32,637 nucleotides of DNA from Neolewinella persica DSM 23188 (GCF_000373105.1 NZ_KB890414.1:187811-220447), one strand, 5' to 3'; positions 22,564-29,741 are shown, counted from the first letter of the stretch. Program-made: numbers and translations. Notes: generated by a model from the letters alone, not told the origin.

Positions 22564-22763
22564 CGCTTCGCTCAGGTTGCAGGATTCGCTTCGCTCACGT
22601 TGCAGGGTCGCTTCGCTCCTGTTGCAGGATTCGCTTCGCTCACGTTGCAGGGTCGCTTCGCTCACGTTGCAGGGTCGCTTCGCTCACGTTGCAGGGTCGC
22701 TTCGCTCACGTTGCAGGGTCGCTTCGCTCACGTTGCAGGGTCGCTGCGCTCATGTTGCAGGGG
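22564..22763. repeat. 22/23-bp tandem array, nine units (CGCTTCGCTCACGTTGCAGG core)
   Basis: Nine units start at 22564, 22587, 22609, 22632, 22654, 22676, 22698, 22720 and 22742. Units 4-8 are identical, unit 9 carries CGCTGCGCTCAT and ends in GCAGGGG. There are no spacers, so it is not a CRISPR. It begins 4 nt after the stop codon of the anti-sigma-like gene. All frames are open across it, which explains the spurious ORFs there. It combines the two modules CGCTTCGCTC and GTTGCAGGG seen singly at 18651-18731. Confidence 0.95.
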
Positions 22764-22784
22764 TTTCAAGCAAAAAATTGTCCG

Positions 22785-22905
22785 AACGAGCAGAGCGAGC
22801 TGCCTCATGGGGTGACTGCAACTACTGCAACGCGCCGAAGGCGCCCTGCAACGAGAGCGTAAGCGACCTATGCTACAAGGAGCGAAGCGACTGGCACGCG
22901 AAGCG
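22785..22905. repeat. hairpin-module cluster, near-duplicate of that at 161-381
   Basis: Module order: CGAACGAGCAGAGCGAG, CTGCCTCATGGGGTGAC, CTGCAAC, GCGCC-GAA-GGCGC (22832-22844), CTGCAAC, GAGCGTAAGCGACC, GGAGCGAAGCGAC, and finally CGCGAAGCGCCCC at the stop codon of the minus-strand gene (22909). The same arrangement is seen before the stop at 382, so both clusters sit at the 3' end of minus-strand genes. Confidence 0.8.
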
Positions 22906-22908
22906 CCC

Positions 22909-24327
22909 CTAATATTCAAACGACAGTTGCTCGCTAGGATACTCAAACAGGTTATTTGTCTTGATCAGCCGGGCGACCTTTTCAGGCACCAGTTTTTCCC
23001 AACCGGGCTCACCGGATTTGATCAGATTAAGCACGTCACGGGAGTAAATGTGAAGGTTTTCGGGGTGGAAATTATTGATGTCTGCGATCTGCCCGCTATC
23101 GAGCAGGTGCTTGTACAAGAACTTTACGCCTTCGGGGATGGGGACGTTTTGAGCCGTCATAAGATCGGCAGATCCCTCCTGCTGTGCAGGATACACGAAC
23201 AGCTTTACGTTGCGGGTAAAAATTTCTCCGAAGGCGGCCAGCAGCCGCCCGTCCTGGTTATCGCGGAAGCGTTCGGAGATAAGCTGCAGGAGCTCATTGA
23301 CCCCGAGAACAATTCCTACGGGGTTGACCTTGTAGAGGCTCAGGTAGTTTATGAGGTCAGAGTAGCGGCCATAATTTGAAATGACGACGGTTTGCCCCAG
23401 GGCGTTCAGCAAGGTTGCCCGGTGCAGGAAGTCACGTTCGTTCATCTCTGCGCTGTGCTGAAGGTTATCGAGGGTCAATTCTGTGAGCAGGAAGGTTTTG
23501 CTCGGATCAACCGTACTGGACTCCCGAAACTGCTTATAACCGGCCCTGAGCATGTCCTCATTGACCAGCGTGATCGGTCGGAAACTGCCACGCACCACCA
23601 TGACCGATTTGCGGTAGAGAAATTCACTGGGATGAATGCTCCTGCCTTGAGGGTCGAACATGGTGATGTCCGTCAGGCCATGTTTTACCAACCACAGGCT
23701 GAGCAGGCGGTTATCGACGGTGAAATTGGCACCTTCCAGCACGATCATGTCGATCGAAATACGCCCTTTGAGGCTGTCCAGCAGGCTCAGAATGAGCGTC
23801 TCCGGATCTTTGTGGTAATGGTAGGCGGCGTAAATCATGTTGACGCCGAGAATACCGATGGCTTGTTGCTGTAGCTGGTTGTCGTTATCGAGCATCCGGA
23901 CGTGTAGCAACAGGTCATTATGGGTGCTATCGGTCGGATCAAGCTGAAACCGGAGGCCCATCCACCCATCTCCGGGGATAGTTCGGGAATAGTTGATGGC
24001 AGCGATGGTATCAGCGAAGACAAAGAAATTTGTCTCCGGCTTATCGTGGCGTAAGCGGTCTACCATGAGCTCATACTCATGATCCATCATTTTGTGGATA
24101 CGGCTTTCGCAGACGTACCGACCGCTGGGTTCAACACCATAAATCTGATCGGAGTAAACCTTATCGTAGGCACTCATTGTTTTCGCAATCGTTCCCGCAG
24201 CAGCACCCACCTGAAAGAAATAACGGGCGACCTCCTGACCGGCACCAATCTCGGCAAAAGTGCCATAAATATTGGGATTCAGGTTGATTTCCAGGGCCTT
24301 TTGATCGGTTTCGAGAAGTTGACGCAT
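22909..24327 (-). CDS. conserved cytosolic protein of unknown function (annotated inconsistently in databases)
   Basis: A 472-aa protein from the ATG at 24327. The frame is open 42 codons further up, but that part translates repeat DNA. It has no signal peptide or TM. It starts MRQLLETDQKALEINLNPN and IYGTFAEIGAGQEVARYFFQ, with GTIAKTMSAYDKVYSDQIYG, GRYVCESRIHKMMDHE and LLNALGQTVVISNYGRYSDL. I recognise this sequence type from many Bacteroidota; from memory it is often labelled 'TonB-dependent receptor' or 'nicotinamide/nicotinate-nucleotide adenylyltransferase'. Neither is supported: there is no signal peptide, plug or beta-barrel, and no obvious HxGH nucleotidyltransferase motif. The real function is unknown. 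Confidence 0.85.
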   Translation of the reverse strand: MRQLLETDQKALEINLNPNIYGTFAEIGAGQEVARYFFQVGAAAGTIAKTMSAYDKVYSDQIYGVEPSGRYVCESRIHKMMDHEYELMVDRLRHDKPETNFFVFADTIAAINYSRTIPGDGWMGLRFQLDPTDSTHNDLLLHVRMLDNDNQLQQQAIGILGVNMIYAAYHYHKDPETLILSLLDSLKGRISIDMIVLEGANFTVDNRLLSLWLVKHGLTDITMFDPQGRSIHPSEFLYRKSVMVVRGSFRPITLVNEDMLRAGYKQFRESSTVDPSKTFLLTELTLDNLQHSAEMNERDFLHRATLLNALGQTVVISNYGRYSDLINYLSLYKVNPVGIVLGVNELLQLISERFRDNQDGRLLAAFGEIFTRNVKLFVYPAQQEGSADLMTAQNVPIPEGVKFLYKHLLDSGQIADINNFHPENLHIYSRDVLNLIKSGEPGWEKLVPEKVARLIKTNNLFEYPSEQLSFEY

Positions 24328-24328
24328 G

Positions 24329-24430
24329 TTGGTGGTGTTGGACTGTTGGTCTATTGGTCTGTTGGTGCTATTGGTCTGTTGGTCCCGGCCCAATAGACCA
24401 ATAGCACCAATAGAGCAACAGCACCAACAA
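24329..24430. repeat. phrase-repeat island (CTATTGGT/CTGTTGGT type) with inverted arms
   Basis: 8-bp units CTGTTGGT and CTATTGGT on the left (24329-24383) are mirrored by ACCAATAG and ACCAACA on the right (24390-24429). 24361-24382 and 24390-24411 pair closely across a loop of about 7 nt. It starts one base upstream of the ATG of the minus-strand gene, so the arms would be in its 5' leader or promoter region. Confidence 0.88.
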
Positions 24431-24433
24431 AGG

Positions 24434-24541
24434 GGCGCGGACGCAGGATGCAAGGTACGGATAAAAGGAGCAAGGGGGGAGGACCTTGTTTACGGTTTGG
24501 CAACCTTGCTTTTCAATCTTCTTTGCACCTGCGTTCGCGCC
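24434..24541. repeat. GC-rich boundary motif as an inverted pair bounding a ~108-bp element
   Basis: GGCGCGGACGCAGGATGCA (24434-24452) and TGCACCTGCGTTCGCGCC (24524-24541) are near-perfect reverse complements. The interior holds AAAAGGAGCAAGGGGGG and TTTACGG, the extension seen at 12235-12275. This is the clearest complete copy of the element: terminal inverted repeats, no ORF inside, no obvious target-site duplication. Confidence 0.85.
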
Positions 24542-24620
24542 AAATCGATCGCTAACAGTACTCTTCCATCCAGCTTCGTCGAGTTCTCATCCCAACTAAT
24601 CGAGGATTATTTGCCACGTT

Positions 24621-24628
24621 TATGTTTG
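24621..24628 (+). promoter_or_regulatory. candidate -7 element (TATGTTTG) of the SPFH gene
   Basis: A perfect TAnnTTTG match, 42 nt before the ATG at 24671. The -33 element is not obvious. Confidence 0.5.
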
Positions 24629-24670
24629 ATCCTAAATTTAGGGAAACAAGACAATTAAAACACCCCGATT

Positions 24671-25858
24671 ATGAAATTCAACACCAAGCAAATCCTTCTC
24701 GCAGCCACCACCGTAGTATTACTGTTAATGGCCGCACTATTTAATCCTTTTTCGGTCAATGACCAGGGCTACAGAACAGTAGTACAGGGCATTACGGGAA
24801 ATGAATTCATCCAATTTGAGCCCGGCATGTATTGGGCCGGTTTCTTCAGCAAAACCACTGAATACGCCGACGTAGTTACTGTTCAGGTGGAACGCCCGGA
24901 GAAGCGGAAGTCAGACATCAGTTACTTCTCGGAGCCCATCCGTTGTCAGTTTGCTGATGGTACTTACGCCAACCAAGTAGGTTACTCCGTAAAGTGGAAG
25001 CTCCCCAACAATGAGGAGCGGATGCTGGCCATACATAAGGACTACCGGGAGCAGAGCCGCCTCGCCGCCAGCCTGGCCGACTACTCAAAAGAATGCGCCA
25101 ACTACTCCTTTCAGTTGATGGACTCTGAGAAGCACTACAGCGGAGGTAAGTCAGAACTGGCCGAAGCCTTTAAGTACCAATTACGCAATGGTCAGTACAT
25201 CATTGAGCAGCACGAGGAGATGCGTATCGATTCCATCAGTGGAGAGAAGATCCGCAGCTACGAGAATACGCCAAGGAAGAACGCCGATGGTAGTTTCGCC
25301 CTTGCCAAGAGCGACGTACAGCAGTACGAGATCGTGCCCAACTTCGTAGCGATAACGCTTGTGGAGTACGAAACTGTGGTAAACGAGAAGCTGAAGGCCA
25401 AGGTAGAGCAGAGCACCCGTGAGGCCATCGCCAAGCAGGAGTTGGTCACCGCTCAGCAGGAGGCCCTCACCGCCGAGATGCGTGGTCGCCAGAAAGTGGC
25501 CGAAGTCCGCGCTACCGAGGAAGCCGCTAAGATTGAAGCGGAGATCCGTGCTCAGGCTCAAACGGCCGTGAGTAAGGAGCAGGCGCTTCAGGCAAAGTTC
25601 CAGGCCGACAAGGCGCTGGCCGAAGGTCGTGCTTCCGCCGAGGTCGCCCGTCTCAAGGTAAGTGCTGGTCTGTCCCCCCTGGAAAAGGCCCAGATCGAAA
25701 AAGAGACCCGCATTGGTGTAGCGGCCGAGTTGGCGAAGGTCAATGTTCCCAGCATCGTGATCGGCGGCTCCGGAAATGGCGCCAACGGCGCCAATCCTAT
25801 GGATGCCATCGGTATCAACATGCTGATGGAAGTAATGGGCAAACTGCAAAAGAACTAA
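24671..25858 (+). CDS. SPFH/band-7 (prohibitin-like) membrane protein
   Basis: A 395-aa protein. One N-terminal membrane anchor (about 8-25, ILLAATTVVLLLMAALF) is followed by an SPFH domain (about 30-235: YRTVVQGITGNEFIQFEPGM, VQVERPEKRKSDISYF, VGYSVKWKLPNNEERML). A long Ala/Glu/Lys/Gln-rich coiled coil at about 238-345 (EALTAEMRGRQKVAEVRATE) precedes a Gly/Asn-rich tail (IGGSGNGANGANPMDAIG). SPFH proteins form ring-like oligomers that organise membrane microdomains or protect membrane proteases. There is no NfeD or FtsH partner nearby. It has its own promoter and a strong terminator, so it is monocistronic. Confidence 0.92.
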   Translation: MKFNTKQILLAATTVVLLLMAALFNPFSVNDQGYRTVVQGITGNEFIQFEPGMYWAGFFSKTTEYADVVTVQVERPEKRKSDISYFSEPIRCQFADGTYANQVGYSVKWKLPNNEERMLAIHKDYREQSRLAASLADYSKECANYSFQLMDSEKHYSGGKSELAEAFKYQLRNGQYIIEQHEEMRIDSISGEKIRSYENTPRKNADGSFALAKSDVQQYEIVPNFVAITLVEYETVVNEKLKAKVEQSTREAIAKQELVTAQQEALTAEMRGRQKVAEVRATEEAAKIEAEIRAQAQTAVSKEQALQAKFQADKALAEGRASAEVARLKVSAGLSPLEKAQIEKETRIGVAAELAKVNVPSIVIGGSGNGANGANPMDAIGINMLMEVMGKLQKN

Positions 25859-25894
25859 ACCTGAGTTTTGAGTTCATGATAGTTGTGCGATAGT

Positions 25895-25927
25895 GCGCGG
25901 TCGGGAGGAGTCCTGGCCGCGCTTTTT
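25895..25927 (+). terminator. Rho-independent terminator of the SPFH gene
   Basis: GCGCGGTCGGGA (25895-25906) pairs with TCCTGGCCGCGC (25911-25922), 12 pairs including two G-T wobbles, with a 4-nt loop and then TTTTT. It lies 36 nt after the stop codon. Confidence 0.9.
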
Positions 25928-25932
25928 AGCAT

Positions 25933-25974
25933 AGAAAACGGGCGCAGTCCGGCATTTTGCCACACTACGCCCGT
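25933..25974 (-). terminator. terminator of the convergent DUF6515-type gene
   Basis: ACGGGCG (25938-25944) pairs with CGCCCGT (25968-25974), with an inner GGCA/TGCC stem. Read on the minus strand it ends in CGCCCGTTTTC, a short U-tract. It is back-to-back with the plus-strand terminator of the SPFH gene. Confidence 0.7.
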
Positions 25975-26032
25975 ATTAAGGGACTGAACAATGGGATTAA
26001 TTCTTTTTGTTCCTACTTACAAGAATTTTCTA

Positions 26033-26701
26033 TTATAACTGTGTTGGATCATCAACTACCACTAAAATCTCTTCCCCTGCTTCGTTTTCTGTTGGCATGT
26101 AGTACACGTCATCCAACTCATAATATTCACTACCATTTACGGTGGTGACATTGTAGCCATCGGGCAAAGAATCTATTTCGGCCCCCATTGGTGCTTCTAC
26201 TACCTCGTACTCATTATTATTATTTACATAGTAGGTTCCGTAATAGTAGTAATAAGGCCGTGGGCCAACAACGATTTTACGATAACCGACGGGCAACACC
26301 CGGATACGGGCCCCATAAGCGGGACGAGAAATCACCCAATTGGTACCACTAGGCCTGTACCAAATACCAGAATAGTAGCGAAACCCAATACCTTGGTGCC
26401 GAACAGTGATCGCTTTAGCGTTTACGGTTTTCACCACTGCTCCTCTTTTGGGTAAATGGCGATAATGGTAGTGTACGACCTTCGTTCTTTTGGTTCTTGT
26501 TCTATTCGTTCGCACAACGGTGGTATTACCTCTTCTTCCTTTATGAACAACCGTCTTTTTACCGCGCGTCCCTTTATGGATAACAGTTTTTTGGCCTTGT
26601 GCTCCTTTATGAATCTTAGTTCTTGCTCGTTGCGCTTCCAGATTATTAGTGCATAGCAGCAGGACAATTAGCATAAATGCGAATGCAAGTATCTTTTTCA
26701 T
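26033..26701 (-). CDS. secreted DUF6515-type protein with basic N-terminal repeats
   Basis: A 222-aa protein with a signal peptide (about 1-23, FAFMLIVLLLCTNNLEAQ). After it come three 11-residue basic repeats (HKGAQGQKTVI, HKGTRGKKTVV, HKGRRGNTTVV) and an Arg/Thr-rich tract. The C-terminal part (about 95-222) has the RYYSGIWYRPSGTNW, LPVGYRKIVVGPRPYYYYYG and LPDGYNVTTVNGSEYYELDD pattern of DUF6515, a Tyr-rich exported family of unknown role. The DNA is more AT-rich than its neighbours, which hints at recent acquisition or different codon use. A nucleic-acid- or polyanion-binding role for the basic repeats is inference. Confidence 0.82.
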   Translation of the reverse strand: MKKILAFAFMLIVLLLCTNNLEAQRARTKIHKGAQGQKTVIHKGTRGKKTVVHKGRRGNTTVVRTNRTRTKRTKVVHYHYRHLPKRGAVVKTVNAKAITVRHQGIGFRYYSGIWYRPSGTNWVISRPAYGARIRVLPVGYRKIVVGPRPYYYYYGTYYVNNNNEYEVVEAPMGAEIDSLPDGYNVTTVNGSEYYELDDVYYMPTENEAGEEILVVVDDPTQL

Positions 26702-26768
26702 AATTACGGTTTTTAATAAGGGGGTTTAGGTAAAGTATTTCAGGGATGTAATTAGACGGGTTGGGGCG

Positions 26769-26835
26769 AGCCAAACCATCGCACTGACCGGCAGCACTAG
26801 AAATACTTACACCGGGTCAACGCGACGATTTGGCT
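26769..26835. repeat. nested inverted repeat between two minus-strand genes
   Basis: AGCCAAA (26769-26775) and TTTGGCT (26829-26835) are perfect complements, with further partial pairing inward (TGACC near 26786 with GGGTCA near 26814). It lies after the stop codon of the lipoprotein gene and before the DUF6515-type gene. It could end transcription or be an operator; no strong U-tract. Confidence 0.45.
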
Positions 26836-26851
26836 TGCTTACCTACAAGTA

Positions 26852-27754
26852 TTAGTCACACAGCTCTCTGGCGGCACGCCAGTCTGCTACGTTTTCGATA
26901 CTGATCTGTTCTTCGGTGTCCCGGTTAACGATGGTGATCGGGAAGTTGAGGCTGACATCTACGTCTTCGCCAGCAGCTTCAACAACTGCCCGCCAGGCGG
27001 CTCTGCTAACTACGGTAACGGTATTCTGACCGATGCTGAGCGTAACGGGGTAGAGAACGGAATAACAGGGTTCGCGATCATCGTCGTCACCGCGGTCAAT
27101 GCAAAGGTTGCGGAGGCGGTAGAGTTCACGGTCACCGTTGAGGGTGATCACGCGGTCAGTTTCTGCGAGGGTAACGTTGATCGGATAGACGATGCTTACA
27201 CCACGGGGACTGAAGGCCTGATTGGCGCGGCGAAATTCCCTCCAGCTATTGACCTCGAAGGTGGTATCACGGCCAACTACGCTAATCGGGTAATTGATGT
27301 TGAAGCATGGGCGCGGCTGGTCATCGTCGTTGATGTCGCGGCAAGCACGGTGGAGGCGACGCAGCATTTCGAAACGTCTGATCGTAACTTGAGTTCCGTT
27401 GGCCAGTTGGACGTCAAAGGGATACACAAAGTTGGCCTGGATACCAGCACTACGAATGCGACGGTATGCCGCCCGCAGGTCTTCGGCGTCATTCGCCGTG
27501 ATTACCGTACCATTTCGCAGAACAACCTGCACCGGAAAAACAAAGCGAAAGCAGGGGCGCCGACGCATTTCGACAGGGTCGCTGGTAGTGGGGTCAGGAG
27601 GTAGTGCTTCAATGAGAACTTCGGGCATTTCCTCTTCAGTAATGATCTCTGGTGTGATTTCATCCTGGGCGATCTCGTTGTCACAGGCGGTGAAGGTTAA
27701 CATCAGGCCCAGTGCCAGAAAAAGTAAGCGAATATTTTTTGGGAATACGTACAT
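26852..27754 (-). CDS. lipoprotein with three tandem Cys-bounded modules, unknown function
   Basis: A 300-aa protein from the ATG at 27754; the frame is open 36 codons further up, but that part has no signal logic and overlaps the divergent gene's region. Lipoprotein signal: LLFLALGLMLTFTAC. After an acidic linker (EEEMPEVLIEALPPDPTTSD) come three repeats of about 75-80 residues. Each starts with PCF/PCY and a beta-like FVFPVQVV, NYPISVV or LYPVTLS strand, includes a second FVYPFDVQL, IVYPINVTL or LNFPITIV strand, and ends in a Leu-Cys or Ala-Cys. Modules are joined by Asp-rich linkers (DINDDDQPR, DRGDDDDRE), possibly Ca-binding. It is divergent from an ECF sigma gene, which may control it. 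Confidence 0.8.
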   Translation of the reverse strand: MYVFPKNIRLLFLALGLMLTFTACDNEIAQDEITPEIITEEEMPEVLIEALPPDPTTSDPVEMRRRPCFRFVFPVQVVLRNGTVITANDAEDLRAAYRRIRSAGIQANFVYPFDVQLANGTQVTIRRFEMLRRLHRACRDINDDDQPRPCFNINYPISVVGRDTTFEVNSWREFRRANQAFSPRGVSIVYPINVTLAETDRVITLNGDRELYRLRNLCIDRGDDDDREPCYSVLYPVTLSIGQNTVTVVSRAAWRAVVEAAGEDVDVSLNFPITIVNRDTEEQISIENVADWRAARELCD

Positions 27755-27773
27755 GGAAAAGCATTTTTGAAAT

Positions 27774-27796
27774 GGTCGGAGGGTTAATTTCCGACC
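27774..27796 (-). promoter_or_regulatory. 7-bp inverted repeat upstream of the three-module lipoprotein
   Basis: GGTCGGA (27774-27780) and TCCGACC (27790-27796), with a 9-nt spacer, lie 20 nt upstream of the lipoprotein ATG in the divergent gap shared with the ECF sigma gene. It is a possible operator or leader hairpin; only the symmetry is seen. Confidence 0.4.
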
Positions 27797-27959
27797 CGTT
27801 GGGTTAGCGAATTTCCGCAGGTTATCAGCGGGGTACAAGTTGTTGATCATTCGACTCGTCACCGCCGTTACGGTTCGCTTATTTCAATCCGCAAACTTCA
27901 TTTTACCCTACCTTACCGAAGAAATTATTTTTAAATTTATTCCTGTGCCAGCTGAAAAA

Positions 27960-28478
27960 ATGGAACCAAATACTCCTGAAGGCGTCTGCAAAGAAGCCGT
28001 GTACTACGCTGTTTTTCAGGAAGTTGCCCCTAAACTTCGCAACTTCTCCTATTACCGTACGGGTAGCAAGGAAATTGCTGCAGATATTGTTCAGGACGCC
28101 TTTCTGCGGCTGTGGGAGAACTGCGCAAAGGTTTTACCCGACAAAGCCAGTGCCTGGCTTTTCCGGGTAGCGGAAAATATTTTCTTCAAGCAAAAAGAGA
28201 AAGAAAAGGTTGTCCGTAAATACGAGTGGCGGATGGCCGGTCCGGAGCCAGCTTACGCCTCCCCGGAAGATGAGTTGCGGGAAAAAGAATTCCAGGAGCA
28301 ACTGGAAACAGCCATTGCGGGACTCCCCGACGGTGCACGCGAGGTTTTCCTGATGAATAGGATCGATGGTCTGAAATACCGGGAGATTGCGGAACTGCTG
28401 AACATCAGTCAGAAGGCGGTGGAAAAGCGGATGCACCGGGCGCTGGTGGAACTGCGCGAACTTCATGCGGGTATTTGA
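27960..28478 (+). CDS. ECF-type sigma factor of a FecI/FecR-type cassette
   Basis: A 172-aa protein from the ATG at 27960; the frame is open 40 codons earlier, but that part would overlap the divergent promoter region and lacks sigma homology. Region 2 is at about 20-85 (APKLRNFSYYRTGSKEIAAD, IVQDAFLRLWENC, ASAWLFRVAENIFFKQK), region 4 at about 115-165 (LPDGAREVFLMNRIDGL, KYREIAELLNISQKAVEKRMHRAL). It belongs to the Bacteroidota FecI-like ECF type and is followed on the same strand by FecR and a TonB-dependent receptor, forming a surface-signalling unit. Confidence 0.94.
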   Translation: MEPNTPEGVCKEAVYYAVFQEVAPKLRNFSYYRTGSKEIAADIVQDAFLRLWENCAKVLPDKASAWLFRVAENIFFKQKEKEKVVRKYEWRMAGPEPAYASPEDELREKEFQEQLETAIAGLPDGAREVFLMNRIDGLKYREIAELLNISQKAVEKRMHRALVELRELHAGI

Positions 28479-28530
28479 TTGGGCTACCGCAAGCAGGTAC
28501 GCGCTGCCGCTCGTAGCAACGTTTGAAGAA

Positions 28531-28670
28531 TCTGTGCATCCTCAGCGCCTCCCTCTGCGCTGTCCTCCGTGAAAACTTCCTTGTTGCGAAGCAACCCTGA
28601 ATGCCCTTAATGGTTACCCCTCCCTTTAGTGTTGCTTCTTATTGTCCTTAGTGCCTTAGTGGTTACTCCG
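28531..28670. repeat. phrase-repeat island (CCTTAGTG/CTCTGCGC types)
   Basis: Two phrases: CTGTGCATCCTCAGCG with CTCTGCGCTGTCCTCCGTG (28531-28572), then CCCTTAATGGTTACCCC, CCCTTTAGTG and CCTTAGTGCCTTAGTGGTTA (28603-28664). The second is the reverse complement of the CACTAAGGCATTAAGGGCA unit that forms the tandem repeat at 32381-32637, so the fecR-receptor pair is bracketed by inverted copies. Confidence 0.75.
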
Positions 28671-28706
28671 GAAAAAACTTTCACCCCCCGAGGTAGGGTA
28701 AATCCC

Positions 28707-28714
28707 TATCTTCG
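28707..28714 (+). promoter_or_regulatory. candidate -7 element (TATCTTCG) of the fecR gene
   Basis: TATCTTCG, one base from TAnnTTTG, lies 30 nt before the fecR ATG. It suggests the fecR-receptor pair has its own promoter separate from the sigma gene. Confidence 0.4.
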
Positions 28715-28744
28715 GATTATTACAATGAGCAAGCCTCCTTTACC

Positions 28745-29698
28745 ATGGCCAAACCATCTTATAATGACGACACCTTACTCGCCCGCTGGCTCAGCGGGGA
28801 GCTAAGTGCGGCAGAAGAAACCGACTTGAGGCAACGCCCTGAGTTTAAGGACTACGAACGGCTGCTCGGTAATGTAGGCCGGATGAAACCGCCGGAATTT
28901 GATGAAGCGGCTGAATTCTCCCGCCTATCCGCAGCCCGCACGGCTCCTCTCTCCGAAAAATTGCACCTGCGTGCGCGCCAAAAAAAGAACAACTCCATAA
29001 GAAAAGTCTGGTACGCAGCGGCTGCATCCGTTGCGCTGGCTTGTATGGCCTGGTTCCTTTTGCGTAGTCCCCAACGGGACTTTGAAGTGCTGAATGGAGC
29101 AGTATCGCAATTTGCTGAGTTGGAGGACGGTTCCATGATAAAACTTAACGACGGCAGTACCCTTCTTTTCGTTCCAACCGAAGAGGAACGGCTGGCGACC
29201 ATGGCGGGTGAGGCCTACTTCGAAGTCGAAAAATCCGAAGTTCCCTTCATCGTACGAACCGAGCTTGGGCAAGTTACTGTGGTCGGCACCTCCTTTAATG
29301 TGTACAGCCGTGCGGGAAGGATGGCGGTGAGTTGTACCTCCGGGAAAGTACAGGTAAAATTCAACGCCAATCCAAAAGCTTACCTGCTGACTCCTGGGGA
29401 ATCCGTAAGCATTTACACTTCGGGAGAAGTTACCGAAAGTAAGAACGGAGCAGAGCATCTTGACTGGTTGGAAAACCGTTCGGTATTTGTTGATCGTCCG
29501 CTATCCGAAATCCTGGAAGAATTCGAGCGCCAGTATGACCTGGAGGTCGTCCGTACCTCCAAAATGGATCTTGATAAGACCTATGACGTCACTTTCCCTA
29601 ATGATGACCTGGACCTGGCACTGGAGAACATCCTTAACCCGCTTAAATACACCACATATAATCGGGACGGGGACAAGGTCACCCTCCTGCCCAGATAG
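28745..29698 (+). CDS. FecR-family anti-sigma factor
   Basis: A 317-aa protein: N-terminal cytoplasmic segment (LLARWLSGELSAAEETDLRQ, about 9-29), one TM helix at about 84-102 (VWYAAAASVALACMAWFLL), a periplasmic FecR domain (about 108-215: AELEDGSMIKLNDGSTLLFV, GEAYFEVEKSEVPFIVRT, VVGTSFNVYSRAGRM) and a C-terminal STN-like segment (about 245-317, RPLSEILEEFERQYDLEVVR, LALENILNPLKYTTY). It relays receptor occupancy to the sigma factor. Residues LHLRARQ just before the TM (28961-28981) are encoded by a copy of the GC-rich intergenic boundary motif. Confidence 0.95.
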   Translation: MAKPSYNDDTLLARWLSGELSAAEETDLRQRPEFKDYERLLGNVGRMKPPEFDEAAEFSRLSAARTAPLSEKLHLRARQKKNNSIRKVWYAAAASVALACMAWFLLRSPQRDFEVLNGAVSQFAELEDGSMIKLNDGSTLLFVPTEEERLATMAGEAYFEVEKSEVPFIVRTELGQVTVVGTSFNVYSRAGRMAVSCTSGKVQVKFNANPKAYLLTPGESVSIYTSGEVTESKNGAEHLDWLENRSVFVDRPLSEILEEFERQYDLEVVRTSKMDLDKTYDVTFPNDDLDLALENILNPLKYTTYNRDGDKVTLLPR

Positions 29699-29741
29699 CT
29701 ATTTGGTCAGAAAAATTGATCGACAAACCGATCTATACAAC

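Noticed and set aside
22564..22763. Possible CRISPR array
   Set aside because: The 22-bp units are directly adjacent without spacers, and no cas gene is present.
22519..22912. Two plus-strand open frames of about 100 residues with repetitive LTLQGRFAHVAG-type protein
   Set aside because: They translate the 22-bp array and the tail of the preceding gene; the array has no stop codon in several frames, and there is no start signal or conserved domain.
24434..24541. Insertion sequence or transposon with terminal inverted repeats
   Set aside because: There is no transposase ORF and no visible target-site duplication, so it is reported only as a non-coding repeat element.
29460..29741. N-terminal extension of the TonB-dependent receptor by 94 residues
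   Set aside because: It overlaps fecR in another frame; the signal peptide starts at the ATG at 29742.
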